32,568 bases of DNA. It comes from an uncultured Acidobacteriota bacterium (lineage in GTDB: Bacteria > Acidobacteriota > JAAYUB01). Position numbers and translations under genes: made by a program. The stretch spans positions 1 to 32,568 of the forward strand of contig CALAMB010000097.1 in NCBI GenBank assembly GCA_937925645.1, written 5' to 3'. Below are positions 22,817 to 31,286 of the stretch, piece by piece (the first letter of the stretch is position 1; every line of letters starts with the position of its first letter). Under the pieces are notes generated by a model. It was not told the origin of the DNA, did no database searches, and was given only the letters and a program-made list of their open reading frames with translations.

Positions 22817-25291
22817 TCACTTTCGCCGGCCGCCGCTCCTCGAGCCGCCGGCCCGGCTGCCGCTTTTATAAGAGTTGTAGCTTTTCTGGCGCTGCGTGGA
22901 GTTTGCGCGGGCCTGCTGGTCCTTCTGGAGCTCACTGGAAGTGCGCGACCAGTCGGAGGATCCGGTGGATCGCGCGCTCGGGGAAGCCGAGGTCTGGGCG
23001 CCGCCGATCCCCGAAGTCCGCGGTTGAGTGGTGGTGCCAGAAGCGGACGTGGTCCCGGCTTGGTTTGTGCGAGGCTGGGCGCCGGTTTGGGACTGGCGCG
23101 ACTGGGCACTGGTGTGAGCCGGGGAGTTCGGCTTTTCTACACTTTCCCAATTGCCGTCCTCGTATTTTTGCCAGGAGTCGCCTTCCTTTTTATACACGTT
23201 GCCGTCGTGGGCCGCGTACTTGTTGTTATCCTCGTCCTTGGCGACAGTGGTCCGGCCGTTGTCCGTTCGGACGGTCGCGCCTTTCCCGCCTTCTGATGTC
23301 TCCCACCCGGCCGCACTGCCGCGGGCGTCGGAGTAGTGACCGGTGTGAATCCAGTCGTCTCCCTTGGTCACCACGGACTCGCCCCAGGACGCATACGGAT
23401 TGGACCGCTGGTAGGTGGACCCGCCCCTGCCGGTGGATGGATTATAGCCCCGCGCCGCGTAGCCGGCCTGGCCGCCCGGACCGTATGCAACCGCGCGCTG
23501 ACCCCAAGCACCGGTATAAGGATTGTAAGCCTCGGCATACCCCCGGCCGGCATAGGGACCGTAGGCGGCCGCTCCCCGGGCATAGGTGCCGGTGTAGGGA
23601 TTATAGGCAGCCCCGTACCCGCGGCCGCCGTAGGGACCGTACGCCACCGCCCCGCGGGCGAAGGTGCCGGTGTAGGGGTTGTAGGCCGCCGCCATGCCGT
23701 AGGTGTAGGGGCGGGGGTAATAGATCGGGTAGTGGTAGTGGGGCGGGTAGTAGTAATACGGCGGGTAGTGATAGCCGGTCCCGTATACGACGCAGGCCCC
23801 GAGGATGAACGCCCCCATGTAGCCGGCCGTATAGCCGGTGGTCACGGTCGTCGGAGTCGATTCATAGATCGTGACATAGGTCACGTTGTACTTCGGGCAA
23901 CTGGGAGGGATGGTGTAGATCGAGGCCGGAATCGTGTCCGCCACCGCCCACGGCCCCGTGGCGGCGGGCGCCACGAACCAGACCGCCTGGCTGCAGCAGT
24001 AGTACTTGTTTTCCACCCGGAACACGTCGTTCGGAGTGTTGACGGCGTAGGCCACGGCCGTGCCCTCGATCGTCTGGAACTGGGGATCGCCGGTGTACTT
24101 GACCTCGACGGTGAGGTCGCTGCGCTTGACCTCCGCCTTGTGGGGCGCCTGGGCCAGCATGAGCGCTTCCTGGGCTTCCGGGGTGCCGGGGACCGAGGCG
24201 CGGACGCTGGCCTTGGAGTGGTCTTTCGGGATCTTGGCGAAATCGGCGGGGAGATCGTCGTTGGCGAGCGCCCACGGCCCGTCCAGAGCGGCGGCGCGGA
24301 ACCAGCGCCCGGAGACCAAGTAGTAGTATTTTTTGTCCGTCTTGCATTGGAACAGGTCGCTCTCGGTGTTTGAGATCCACAATAATTGGGTTTTGGAGAT
24401 CCCCTTGGTCTTCGGCTTCCCGTCGAGCAGGATCAGTTCCGCCGGCCTGACGCTGACCAGCACCTTCGGCATCTTGTCCTTGGAGATGGGCTTGCCGGGG
24501 AGGTTCTGGTGCACCTCGGCCCAGTTGTCCTCGTTGGGGATGGCGTAGAAACTCTTGGGGACCTGGGCGACCGGCGCCCATGGACCGGTGGGCTGGGGCG
24601 CCTGCAGCCAGGTGTCGCCGTTCCGCAGGTAGGTCATCCCCTTGCCTTCCTCCTGGAACACGTCCCAATTGGTATTGATGGCAAACAAGACAACGGTCCC
24701 CTCGATGGGAGCGAAAGCCGGTTCACCGTCGAAAAGCACCAGTACCGCCGGGGTCTGACTGTACAGGATCACCGGCGGGTCCGGCGGCGCCGTGATGGTC
24801 CGGGCCGCCGGGGCCGCGGGGGCCTCGGGCGGCACGCTCGCCGATCCGGTAGCCGGCGTCTGTTTGGGCACGACATACGCGAGAATGTCGTCGACGGACA
24901 TCTTCAGGGGCCCGGACGGGACGATGCCGGTCAACAGGCTGGTCAGGCGCTCCGCGGAGGCCTCGTCGGCCGAGGGGAAACTGGCCTTGACTATTTTCTG
25001 GTTGTAGACGACCACGACGCGGGTGGACATGTCGGTGTTCGTCTCCGCGGTCATCTGCAACGCGGCCGGTACGGCCCCGGCCGAGCCTGGTTCCTGGATT
25101 TCCACGGCCAGGCGGTAATCCAGCCGGATGTAGAAGCTCCAATCGTCCACCTGGGGTTGGTAAATGGTCACCCGGGACCCGTCCGGCGCCGTCTTCACCC
25201 GGGGCCAGGACGGGGCGGATGCCTGTTGGGCGGCGATGGCGGTCCAACCCAGCAAAATCAAAGGGATCACTCCCAGATAATTTCGTTTCAT
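22817..25291 (-). CDS. Large secreted modular protein with Tyr/Gly-rich NPYTG repeats
   Basis: The 824-residue product has a signal peptide (LGVIPLILLGWTAIAAQQA). Residues about 175-480 hold three related beta modules, each with a TPAxLxLxDGxPxF-like strand, an NTxxDVF turn, an aromatic WF or WL and then GPW. A hydrophobic Gly/Tyr stretch with many HYPPYYYYPP residues follows near 500-530. Three 26-residue repeats of YNPYTGxxxRGAxAYGPxxG follow (DNA period 78 bp, 23435-23690), plus a degenerate fourth. The C-terminal 170 residues are Ser/Thr/Gln-rich and end in a basic Arg/Gly tail. Similar proteins are labelled carbohydrate-binding, without proof. A role in the cell surface or extracellular matrix is an inference. 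Confidence 0.8.
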   Translation of the reverse strand: MKRNYLGVIPLILLGWTAIAAQQASAPSWPRVKTAPDGSRVTIYQPQVDDWSFYIRLDYRLAVEIQEPGSAGAVPAALQMTAETNTDMSTRVVVVYNQKIVKASFPSADEASAERLTSLLTGIVPSGPLKMSVDDILAYVVPKQTPATGSASVPPEAPAAPAARTITAPPDPPVILYSQTPAVLVLFDGEPAFAPIEGTVVLFAINTNWDVFQEEGKGMTYLRNGDTWLQAPQPTGPWAPVAQVPKSFYAIPNEDNWAEVHQNLPGKPISKDKMPKVLVSVRPAELILLDGKPKTKGISKTQLLWISNTESDLFQCKTDKKYYYLVSGRWFRAAALDGPWALANDDLPADFAKIPKDHSKASVRASVPGTPEAQEALMLAQAPHKAEVKRSDLTVEVKYTGDPQFQTIEGTAVAYAVNTPNDVFRVENKYYCCSQAVWFVAPAATGPWAVADTIPASIYTIPPSCPKYNVTYVTIYESTPTTVTTGYTAGYMGAFILGACVVYGTGYHYPPYYYYPPHYHYPIYYPRPYTYGMAAAYNPYTGTFARGAVAYGPYGGRGYGAAYNPYTGTYARGAAAYGPYAGRGYAEAYNPYTGAWGQRAVAYGPGGQAGYAARGYNPSTGRGGSTYQRSNPYASWGESVVTKGDDWIHTGHYSDARGSAAGWETSEGGKGATVRTDNGRTTVAKDEDNNKYAAHDGNVYKKEGDSWQKYEDGNWESVEKPNSPAHTSAQSRQSQTGAQPRTNQAGTTSASGTTTQPRTSGIGGAQTSASPSARSTGSSDWSRTSSELQKDQQARANSTQRQKSYNSYKSGSRAGGSRSGGRRK
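23435..23690 (-). repeat. Tandem coding repeats, three units of 78 bp plus a diverged fourth
   Basis: The Tyr-Asn codons of successive units lie at 23681, 23603 and 23525 (spacing 78) and 23444 (spacing 81). Each unit encodes a NPYTG core followed by a GPxxG segment. Codon differences between units show that they are not recent exact duplicates. Confidence 0.85.
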
Positions 25292-25309
25292 GTCTCTTCC
25301 CCTCCGCGA

Positions 25310-25999
25310 TCACTGTCGCAGATAGTTGTAGTTCTCAATCTTGGCCGACACTTTCTTGGCGGGCACGTTCACGATGAGCCGGGCGGTGTACTGCGGCCCG
25401 CCCTGCACCTGCCCGAAATCCACCGTCGCGGACACCGGATCGCCCTCCAGCACGGTCTGGAATTCGAACCGGCACGGGATCTGGGTCGCCGGGTCGATCC
25501 AGTAGGTGGCCCGGTCGCCCTTGTCGATAAAGCTGGTGGACGAAATCATGACCTTGCCGTCGGAAGACTGGCTGTAGGCGGCCTTGGCATAGAAATCCAT
25601 CATGGTGCCCGGGGTGGGCGCCATATATCCCTTGACCAGCTCGGCCAGCTTGCCGGCCCACTCCTTGAATTCCTCGATCTTGTTTTCCTTGATCCGGCCG
25701 CGGATGCCGCGGGTTTTCTTCTCTTTCGCAGGCGCGGTGAGAAGGGTTTTCTGCAGTTTGCCGTCCACGTCGAACCGCATCTGGTAGACCTGGGCTGGTT
25801 TCGGCTCACCCTTGAGCGTGACTTCCACCCGCATCTGCCATATGTACTGCCGCGTCAGGGCGGCGTTGGCCTTGGCATTGGCCGCGTATTGGCTGGCCAT
25901 CGCCCCAGGATCAGCGCCCCGTGCCAGGAGCGGCAGGACAACGGCCGCCAGGAAGACAGCCAGGACGCCGATCCGTACGGTGAGTAATGCTTGTTTCAT
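25310..25999 (-). CDS. Secreted protein of unknown function, possibly LolA/RseB-like fold
   Basis: The 229-residue product has a signal peptide (VLAVFLAAVVLPLLARGA). The mature part begins with a helix (ASQYAANAKANAALTRQYIWQMR), then alternating strands with YQMRFDVDGKLQKT, IDPATQIPCRFEFQT and a final KIENYNYLRQ. The helix followed by an antiparallel half-barrel recalls lipoprotein carriers, but I see no decisive motif. AAGGAG precedes the ATG at 25999. It stops 18 bases before the repeat-protein start and is clearly in the same transcript. Confidence 0.7.
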   Translation of the reverse strand: MKQALLTVRIGVLAVFLAAVVLPLLARGADPGAMASQYAANAKANAALTRQYIWQMRVEVTLKGEPKPAQVYQMRFDVDGKLQKTLLTAPAKEKKTRGIRGRIKENKIEEFKEWAGKLAELVKGYMAPTPGTMMDFYAKAAYSQSSDGKVMISSTSFIDKGDRATYWIDPATQIPCRFEFQTVLEGDPVSATVDFGQVQGGPQYTARLIVNVPAKKVSAKIENYNYLRQ

Positions 26000-26024
26000 C
26001 TACTGATCTCCTTTGCGCCGTCAC

Positions 26025-26519
26025 TCAAGGAGTCACCAGCGGGATCTGGGTGGTCAGTTGGAGCTCGATCAGCAGTCCGAGCCGCCGGTCCATCTGGAAG
26101 AACATCGCCGCCTTCTTGGCCGGCAGGACCTTCTGGATCAAAGGCACATACTTGAGCCGCAACTGGGCCATGGCCACGTCCGCCTCGATGGTCCGCTTGA
26201 TGAGACCGGCGGCTTGCGCTTCGTTCAGGGCGTCAAAATTCTCGGCGTACTCCGTGACAATCCCGAGCCGAGTATCGTTGATTTTTTTCAACTCCGCAGT
26301 GAGCTGGTCGAAAACCGGCCAGAACTTCACCGCCTCGTCGTCGGTCAGGGTCATGTTGGCGGCGATGAGCTGCTTGCGCTGGGACTGGACGTCTTTTCTG
26401 AGCAACTGGATTTCCTGTTCTGCCGCAGACGGCTGGGCAACCGCTTGCGCCAAAATGGCGACATCCATCGCCAGAATCGCGGCGGCGATCAACAGGACAA
26501 CAACATGGTTTCGTTTCAT
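26025..26519 (-). CDS. Small secreted helical protein
   Basis: The 164-residue product has a signal peptide (VVVLLIAAAILAMDVAILAQAVA) and a mainly helical mature part with LTDDEAVKFWPVFDQL, EYAENFDALNEAQA and FFQMDRRLGLLIELQL. This pattern of a periplasmic helical bundle resembles uncharacterised Spy/CpxP-like proteins, without the LTxxQ motifs that define that family. AAGGAG precedes the ATG at 26519. It is followed after 25 bases by the LolA-like gene. Confidence 0.7.
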   Translation of the reverse strand: MKRNHVVVLLIAAAILAMDVAILAQAVAQPSAAEQEIQLLRKDVQSQRKQLIAANMTLTDDEAVKFWPVFDQLTAELKKINDTRLGIVTEYAENFDALNEAQAAGLIKRTIEADVAMAQLRLKYVPLIQKVLPAKKAAMFFQMDRRLGLLIELQLTTQIPLVTP

Positions 26520-26599
26520 CTCTCGTCTCCTTATTCAGCAATTATTATTTTCATCATTCATTCATCTGGCCAGGTGTCATCGAAAAGCGATACGCCCTC

Positions 26600-26938
26600 T
26601 CAGCCGAGCTCTTCGTATTGGGACCGCAACTCCTTGATCCAGGACATCCCCTTGACATCCGCGACCTCGAAATAACAGACCTCGGGCGGCCGGCTGCCCA
26701 GTTCCATGGCCAGGAGCACCCGGCGGTACTGGTCGGACTGGATGTGCCGGCTGACATCTTCGGTCGACTGCCACTGCTCGAGATAGAGAATGTTGCGGTC
26801 GCCTCCCCTTTGCTCGTAGATCCCGCAACTAATGAAGCCCATCCGGCCCCGGACGACTCCTTGGATGAAGCGGAGGAGTTCCAGTATGGTATCTCGCTTG
26901 CCTGCCACGGGGGAAAGGGTGATCATTGTGATTATCAT
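26600..26938 (-). CDS. Antibiotic-biosynthesis-monooxygenase (ABM) fold protein
   Basis: The 112-residue product has the dimeric alpha+beta ABM layout: strand ITMITLSPVAG, helix RDTILELLRFIQGVV, then FISCGIYEQRGG, ILYLEQWQSTEDVSRHIQS and CYFEVADVKG. The family includes quinol monooxygenases and haem-degrading enzymes; no catalytic residue can be assigned. The ATG at 26938 gives the usual N-terminus; a TTG at 26977 in phase would add 13 residues. No strong ribosome-binding site precedes either. It is the first gene of the long minus-strand run. Confidence 0.75.
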   Translation of the reverse strand: MIITMITLSPVAGKRDTILELLRFIQGVVRGRMGFISCGIYEQRGGDRNILYLEQWQSTEDVSRHIQSDQYRRVLLAMELGSRPPEVCYFEVADVKGMSWIKELRSQYEELG

Positions 26939-27170
26939 GATTCGAACCACTGCATGAGCGGTGCCATTCGGTGACAAGAGGCCGGAATATGGATTTAATC
27001 TTTGATATTAAATGAGATATGATACATCTCTGAGACCGGCTCGCCCATGAGATCGGCCCGGAAAGAGACGGCATCGCGACTCGGGGACGGCATGCCGTCC
27101 TGGAGGAGATTTGCAATCAAAGGCAGGTCCACGAAGGGCCCAGAGCGCCAGAGCCACAACCAAAGGCATA

Positions 27171-27290
27171 ACCACGAATGGCACGAATGAAGACAAAAAT
27201 GGACACGAATGATGACTTAAACTACGGAATACACGGCACACACTGAAAAAAAGAAACATGGATGGACAGGATGAACAGGATATTTCGGGA
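27171..27290 (+). repeat. Degenerate interspersed repeat of the ACACGGA type
   Basis: The plus strand reads CACGAATGGCACGAATGA, then GGACACGAATG, CGGAATACACGG, CACACACTGAA and GGATGGACAGGATGAACAGG. The same words in the same order appear on the minus strand at 10040-10135. This is typical of decayed noncoding repeats in intergenic space. Confidence 0.4.
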
Positions 27291-27364
27291 ACATAGGCCA
27301 GGCTTTGAGATGGAGTTCCGCCACGTCGCTCAGGACAAAAAGCGGATAGCGGATAGCTGGGTGG

Positions 27365-27450
27365 AGTCCCGCCAGGGACGATCGAAAATAGCCCGCCATT
27401 TCAATGGCGGGATGAAGGCGAAGAAGGGGCCTGCAAGTCCCGCAGGGACG
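27365..27450. repeat. Cluster of three short palindromes (dispersed-repeat-like element)
   Basis: GTCCC/GGGAC hairpins occur at 27366-27379 and 27437-27449 within the near-identical words AGTCCCGCCAGGGACG and AGTCCCGCAGGGACGG. Between them lies a perfect 9-bp palindrome (CCCGCCATT, 27392-27400; AATGGCGGG, 27403-27411). The arrangement resembles REP-like elements that are scattered in many genomes. Only one cluster lies in this window. Confidence 0.5.
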
Positions 27451-27697
27451 GCCGAAAGATTTTTTGGTGATCGCGGTGAATGCGATCTGAAGGCACCAAG
27501 CGAGGGAGAGTGAACTCGATAGTTTTCCAGCGCTTGGCCAGAAAATTCCTGTTGCTCTAATTGTCTCACAATCAAAAGAAATATCTAAGTTTACGGAGAT
27601 CCCCGGATGCAAATCTTGTCAGGAAAACAAGACTCGGACGGGTAGTAGTACGAAGTTGATCACAGGCATAATACAGGTTGACCGCCGGATTTGTTTT

Positions 27698-27743
27698 CGG
27701 CGCGGAGCGCCGGTGGAATAAAGCCTGGGCCGCAAGGCCCAGG
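27698..27743. repeat. Pair of GC-rich hairpins, REP-like
   Basis: CGGCGC-GGA-GCGCCG (27698-27712) is followed by CCTGGGCC-GCAA-GGCCCAGG (27724-27743), a perfect 8-bp stem with a GNRA-type tetraloop. Neither is followed by a T-tract on either strand. The element could be a mobile REP-like unit or a structured transcript end. Confidence 0.45.
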
Positions 27744-27978
27744 AGAGGCGGGCTTCTACCGGGGAAAAGGCGCATCGCGCCGGCGGAGTCCCGCGAGATC
27801 CGCCATCAGGCCATCGTCGTCGTCCGGTCGTTGATCGAGGCGTGGCTCAAAGCTCCCGGTGAGCTTGAAGCCGGGAGGGATCCGCCCTTCTTCCCGCGCG
27901 CCGCGCCTGCTGGAGACGGCTTCGTTGTGTTTCAGGCATCCTGGCGAGACGCGAGATCCGTCATCCGCGGGCGGGCAA

Positions 27979-28905
27979 CTATTTTGCCGGCCGTGGACGG
28001 TCGAGCCAGAAAAACTGATAGGCGATTCCATACGTGGAGAAATTCGAGCCGATCCGCGAAGTGACGCCGTTCGCATAGGAGAGCTTAATCGAATGGCGCG
28101 TGCCGAGGGGAAGCGAGAACGTCAGTCCCACCCGGGAGTTTGCCTGCCGCGTGTCGGTCGGAACATCGTTGACGTAAGAGACGCCTCCCGTGTAGTACGT
28201 GGCATTTCCCGCAATCCACATCCGCGGCCGGAGGGTGTAGGCCACATGCGCCTGAAACGACGTCAGCGGGTTTTGAGAGCGCACCTTGCCGCCATTGAAA
28301 TCGGCGTTGTCGCCGAAAAACCAGACCCCGGCGTATGCCTCCAGGGTCCAGGGTCCGATCGGGTGGGAAAGGCCCAGTTCGGGTTTGAAGGCCCACCTGT
28401 TCGTGCCGATATTGATGAGTTTCGCCGGATCGTACTGCCCGGTCGGAAAACTCGCCGTGAAGCTCGCTCCGAGAGTCGTCGAGGGTTTTCTCAAGACAAA
28501 CTCGCGGGGCTTCAGCGCCGGCCCCCCCAGGAGGGTCACCGTGAACTTCGCCCGGAGATCCGCGAAGCCTGAGCGCGTGATCTGTTGAAAATCCTCGCCG
28601 ACATTCCCCTTCATGCTCCCCCAGGCATACGGCGCCATCACCAGGACCGAGGCGGACCGGCCAAACAGGCTGAACGCGCGGCCGTATCCCGTCACCGAGG
28701 TGTTGATCCGGGCGACGACGTCCGAGAAGGGAAGCGCCGGGTCGAACAGGACGTCGCCGGACTGGAAGGCGTAAGACTGGACCAGGAAGTTCGCGCCAAT
28801 GGGATTGGGAGAATAGGCGCGCGGTTCGAGCTCCTGCCCGGCGGCCGGGCCGGCGAACAGGGCCAACGCCCACAAGATAAACCTCAGATTCACGCGCGTG
28901 CCCAT
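27979..28905 (-). CDS. Outer-membrane transporter-like protein (MetA-pathway phenol-degradation family)
   Basis: The 308-residue product has a signal peptide (FILWALALFAGPAAGQ) and a beta-barrel pattern like the family named for a phenol-degradation cluster (PNPIGANF, GRSASVLVMAPYAWG, GFADLRAKF, FTASFPTGQYDP, NRWAFKPELGLS, GNATYYTGG). The name reflects one early genomic context; most members are probably outer-membrane channels for hydrophobic compounds. AAGGAGAT precedes the ATG at 28905; an in-frame extension to 28986 overlaps the regulator gene and was rejected. It lies 77 bases downstream of a sigma-54 activator gene. Confidence 0.82.
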   Translation of the reverse strand: MGTRVNLRFILWALALFAGPAAGQELEPRAYSPNPIGANFLVQSYAFQSGDVLFDPALPFSDVVARINTSVTGYGRAFSLFGRSASVLVMAPYAWGSMKGNVGEDFQQITRSGFADLRAKFTVTLLGGPALKPREFVLRKPSTTLGASFTASFPTGQYDPAKLINIGTNRWAFKPELGLSHPIGPWTLEAYAGVWFFGDNADFNGGKVRSQNPLTSFQAHVAYTLRPRMWIAGNATYYTGGVSYVNDVPTDTRQANSRVGLTFSLPLGTRHSIKLSYANGVTSRIGSNFSTYGIAYQFFWLDRPRPAK

Positions 28906-28982
28906 CGTTTGCCATCTCCTTCGAACCTTGGGCGGGCGCGGAATTGGAATCCCCCAGGAGGAATGGAGGCGGGGCCCCCGGC

Positions 28983-30992
28983 TCAAATCTCTCTGGTGCG
29001 GGAATCGATCCGGATGGACGTCTCCCGCTCCTGGTCCCGGGTGTGAATGCCCAGCTTTTTCATGCGCGTGTACAGGGTGGACGGCTTCATCCCGAGCAGG
29101 GCGGCGGCGCCGTTCGCCCCCTTGATCCGCCAGCCGGTCAGCTTGAGCGTGGCGCGGATGTGCTTGTCTTCGGCCTCGGCCAGGGTGGTCACGGAAGGCG
29201 CGTCGCCCATAGTCAAGGTCGGCAGATCCGGCGCCAGGGTATCGCCCGGGGAGACGATGACCGCCCGCTCGATGACGTTGCGCAACTCGCGGATGTTGCC
29301 CGGCCAGGGGTATCGCAACAATGCGTCCATCACCTGGCGGGGGACCCGGCTGATTTTCCGGCCGAACTTTCCGGAGAACTCATCCACGAAAGCACTGACC
29401 ATCAGCGGAATGTCGTCGATCCGCTCCCTCAGCGGAGGCACGTGGATGGGAAACACGTTGATCCTGTAATACAAATCCTGCCGGAATCTCCCCCGTCGAA
29501 CCTCTTCGGCAAGATCCCGGTTGGTGGCGGCGATGATGCGGACATCCACCGAGATGGTCTTCGTGCTTCCCAGCCGCTCGAAGCGGCCCTCCTGGATCAC
29601 TTGTAACAGCTTGGCCTGCAGCTCAAGCGGTAACTCGCCGATCTCGTCCAGGAACAGGGTGGAGCCGTTGGCCACCTCGAACCGCCCGGTTTGCATCGTC
29701 AGCGCCCCCGTAAACGCCCCCTTTTCCCGCCCGAACAGCTCGCTCTCGATAAGCGTCTCCGGCAGCGCCGTGCAATTGACTTTCACCATCAGGCGCCCAT
29801 GGCGGGGGCTGAGTTGGTGGACCAGCCTGGCGACGAGTTCCTTGCCGGTGCCGGTCTCCCCCTGGATGAGCACCGAGGAGTCCGTGGGAGCGACTTGCCC
29901 CGCCTGCCGGAGCACGTTCCGGACAGCCTCGCTCCGTCCGATGATCTCACCCCGGGCGTGGTCGAGGCTGATTTCCTGGCGGAGGTAGATGTTCTCCTGC
30001 TGGAGCCGCTCCTTCAACTCAGCAATCTCGTCGTAGGCGCGGGCGAGCGTCTCCTGGTTTGTTTTCCGTTCGGTGATATCCATGGAAATGCCCGTCAAGC
30101 GATGTGTGTTTGCCTGCGGATCGAAACGGGGGCACCCCCAGGAGGCGATCCAATGGATGCCCCCGTTAGGATCGACGATGCGGTACTCGGCGCGAACCTC
30201 CCGATTTTCCCGCAGCGACTCCTCGATGATCCGCCGGATCCGCGGGCGATCCTCCGGATGCACGACCGAGAGAAAAGAATCCCGGGTGATCGGGAGATTC
30301 GGGTCAAATCGGAATAGCCCCATGATTTCAGGGTTTGTCCAGAACACCCCGCTCGCTGAATCCAGGCTCCAGAGTCCGGCGCCGGCCGCTTCCGCCGCCA
30401 GGCTCAGGCGGGTCTCGCTTTCCCGCAGGGCTTCTTCCGCGGCCTTTCGGGCGAGCGCGCTGGTGAACACGTGCGCCACCTGCTGCAGGCGGTTCACCAG
30501 CTCGTCCGGCCAGGCGCGTTCCGCCTTCATGGCGCAGAAGGACAAGGCGCCGATGGGCGGCTTGCCGCCTACCGACAGTGGAAACGTCAGGGCGGACTTG
30601 ACCAGGTAATATCTCCAAATTTCCTGGTCACGAGCTGCTTCAGGGGGCAGCTCGTCCATGGAGACTACGATGATCGTGCGGCCGGCCAGGAGTTCCCGCT
30701 GGCACCAGGGGAAATATGCTTCCGCCTCCATCCGCTCCGGCGGCGGCGGTCCCTCCACGGCTCGAAAGAGGTGGGTCATGACCAGGAACTGTGACTGTTC
30801 GCCCCCCCATTGCCAAAGTGCGCTCAGATCCAGCCCGATGAATTCGCAGACGCGGCGCTGGGCGTCGACGATCGTTCGATCCACCTGGTCCGCGGGTAGA
30901 TTGATGAATTGAGCCGAGAGGTCCACCAAAAACGTCTCGAAACGGAGTCTTTTTTCGTATTCCGCCCTTAGAGTTTCATTTTTTGGGCTCAT
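28983..30992 (-). CDS. Sigma-54-dependent transcriptional activator with GAF and PAS sensors
   Basis: This enhancer-binding protein activates RNA polymerase containing sigma-54 by ATP hydrolysis. The 669 residues are laid out as a GAF-like domain (about 1-185), a PAS domain (about 190-312, ending DITERK), a linker coiled coil (315-345), an AAA+ domain (about 350-590) with Walker A GETGTGKE near 378-385 and the sigma-54-contacting GAFTGA near 425-430, and a Fis-type helix-turn-helix (about 630-669, AAALLGMKPSTLYTRMKKLGI). There is no receiver domain, so it senses a ligand or redox state directly. The inducer is unknown. The ATG at 30992 has a weak GAGAAA upstream. The barrel gene that follows is a plausible target. 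Confidence 0.93.
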   Translation of the reverse strand: MSPKNETLRAEYEKRLRFETFLVDLSAQFINLPADQVDRTIVDAQRRVCEFIGLDLSALWQWGGEQSQFLVMTHLFRAVEGPPPPERMEAEAYFPWCQRELLAGRTIIVVSMDELPPEAARDQEIWRYYLVKSALTFPLSVGGKPPIGALSFCAMKAERAWPDELVNRLQQVAHVFTSALARKAAEEALRESETRLSLAAEAAGAGLWSLDSASGVFWTNPEIMGLFRFDPNLPITRDSFLSVVHPEDRPRIRRIIEESLRENREVRAEYRIVDPNGGIHWIASWGCPRFDPQANTHRLTGISMDITERKTNQETLARAYDEIAELKERLQQENIYLRQEISLDHARGEIIGRSEAVRNVLRQAGQVAPTDSSVLIQGETGTGKELVARLVHQLSPRHGRLMVKVNCTALPETLIESELFGREKGAFTGALTMQTGRFEVANGSTLFLDEIGELPLELQAKLLQVIQEGRFERLGSTKTISVDVRIIAATNRDLAEEVRRGRFRQDLYYRINVFPIHVPPLRERIDDIPLMVSAFVDEFSGKFGRKISRVPRQVMDALLRYPWPGNIRELRNVIERAVIVSPGDTLAPDLPTLTMGDAPSVTTLAEAEDKHIRATLKLTGWRIKGANGAAALLGMKPSTLYTRMKKLGIHTRDQERETSIRIDSRTREI

Positions 30993-31286
30993 CAGATCAT
31001 TTCTCGCCGAGGAACGTTAACAGAAAGTCTGCAGCGTTGATTTTACCAATCTAGTGAGGGAATGGTGTAAATTTTTCAGAGAGCTCTGAAACTAACACCG
31101 ATGAGACCTTGCCTCTCGCCCTACTGCATTCTGATTCCCATGCCTTTCGTCGCAGCTCACATTTTCAGCGAAATGTCCGGCAGTCGATGATTCAGTCATC
31201 TCTACGGGATTCCCGAACGCAACCTCCCAGCTTCTCCGGACGGTGAAACAGAGGACTTTGTTCACTCCTTCCGTGGTGAATTCCTC
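30993..31286. other. Intergenic region upstream of the sigma-54 activator
   Basis: No gene is visible. It contains the imperfect palindrome TCAGAG-AG-CTCTGA (31076-31089), 84 bases upstream of the activator start, and AT-rich stretches that may contain its promoter. Near 31262-31290 a CCGTGGTGAATTCCTCATG stretch recalls the ACACGGA-type repeats on the opposite strand. Confidence 0.5.
31076..31089. promoter_or_regulatory. Possible operator palindrome upstream of the activator gene
   Basis: TCAGAGAGCTCTGA has 6-base inverted arms around a 2-base centre. It lies 84 bases upstream of the sigma-54 activator start, where a self-regulatory site could be expected. There is only one copy and no known consensus to match. 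Confidence 0.25.

Larger units (their letters stand above)
26939..27978. other. Noncoding, repeat-rich spacer of about 1 kb
   Basis: I find no supportable gene here. The right part before the ABM gene (26980-27020) is strongly AT-rich and probably holds the promoter of the downstream run, though no consensus pair is clear. Then come a degenerate ACACGGA-type repeat (27171-27265), a cluster of small hairpins (27365-27450) and two GC-rich hairpins (27698-27743). Short open frames across this interval read through the palindromes and have no ribosome-binding sites. Confidence 0.7.

Noticed and set aside
26939..27260. Sigma-54 promoter before the long minus-strand run
   Set aside because: Several GG and GC pairs occur (for example TGGAC..TTGCA) but with 16-18 instead of 12 bases spacing.
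27365..27450. CRISPR-like array
   Set aside because: Only two non-identical short palindromes with a different palindrome between them; no regular repeat-spacer pattern and no cas genes.
27217..28064. Small open frames on both strands in the 27-28 kb spacer
   Set aside because: They read through palindromic repeats, lack ribosome-binding sites and resemble spurious repeat-derived proteins.
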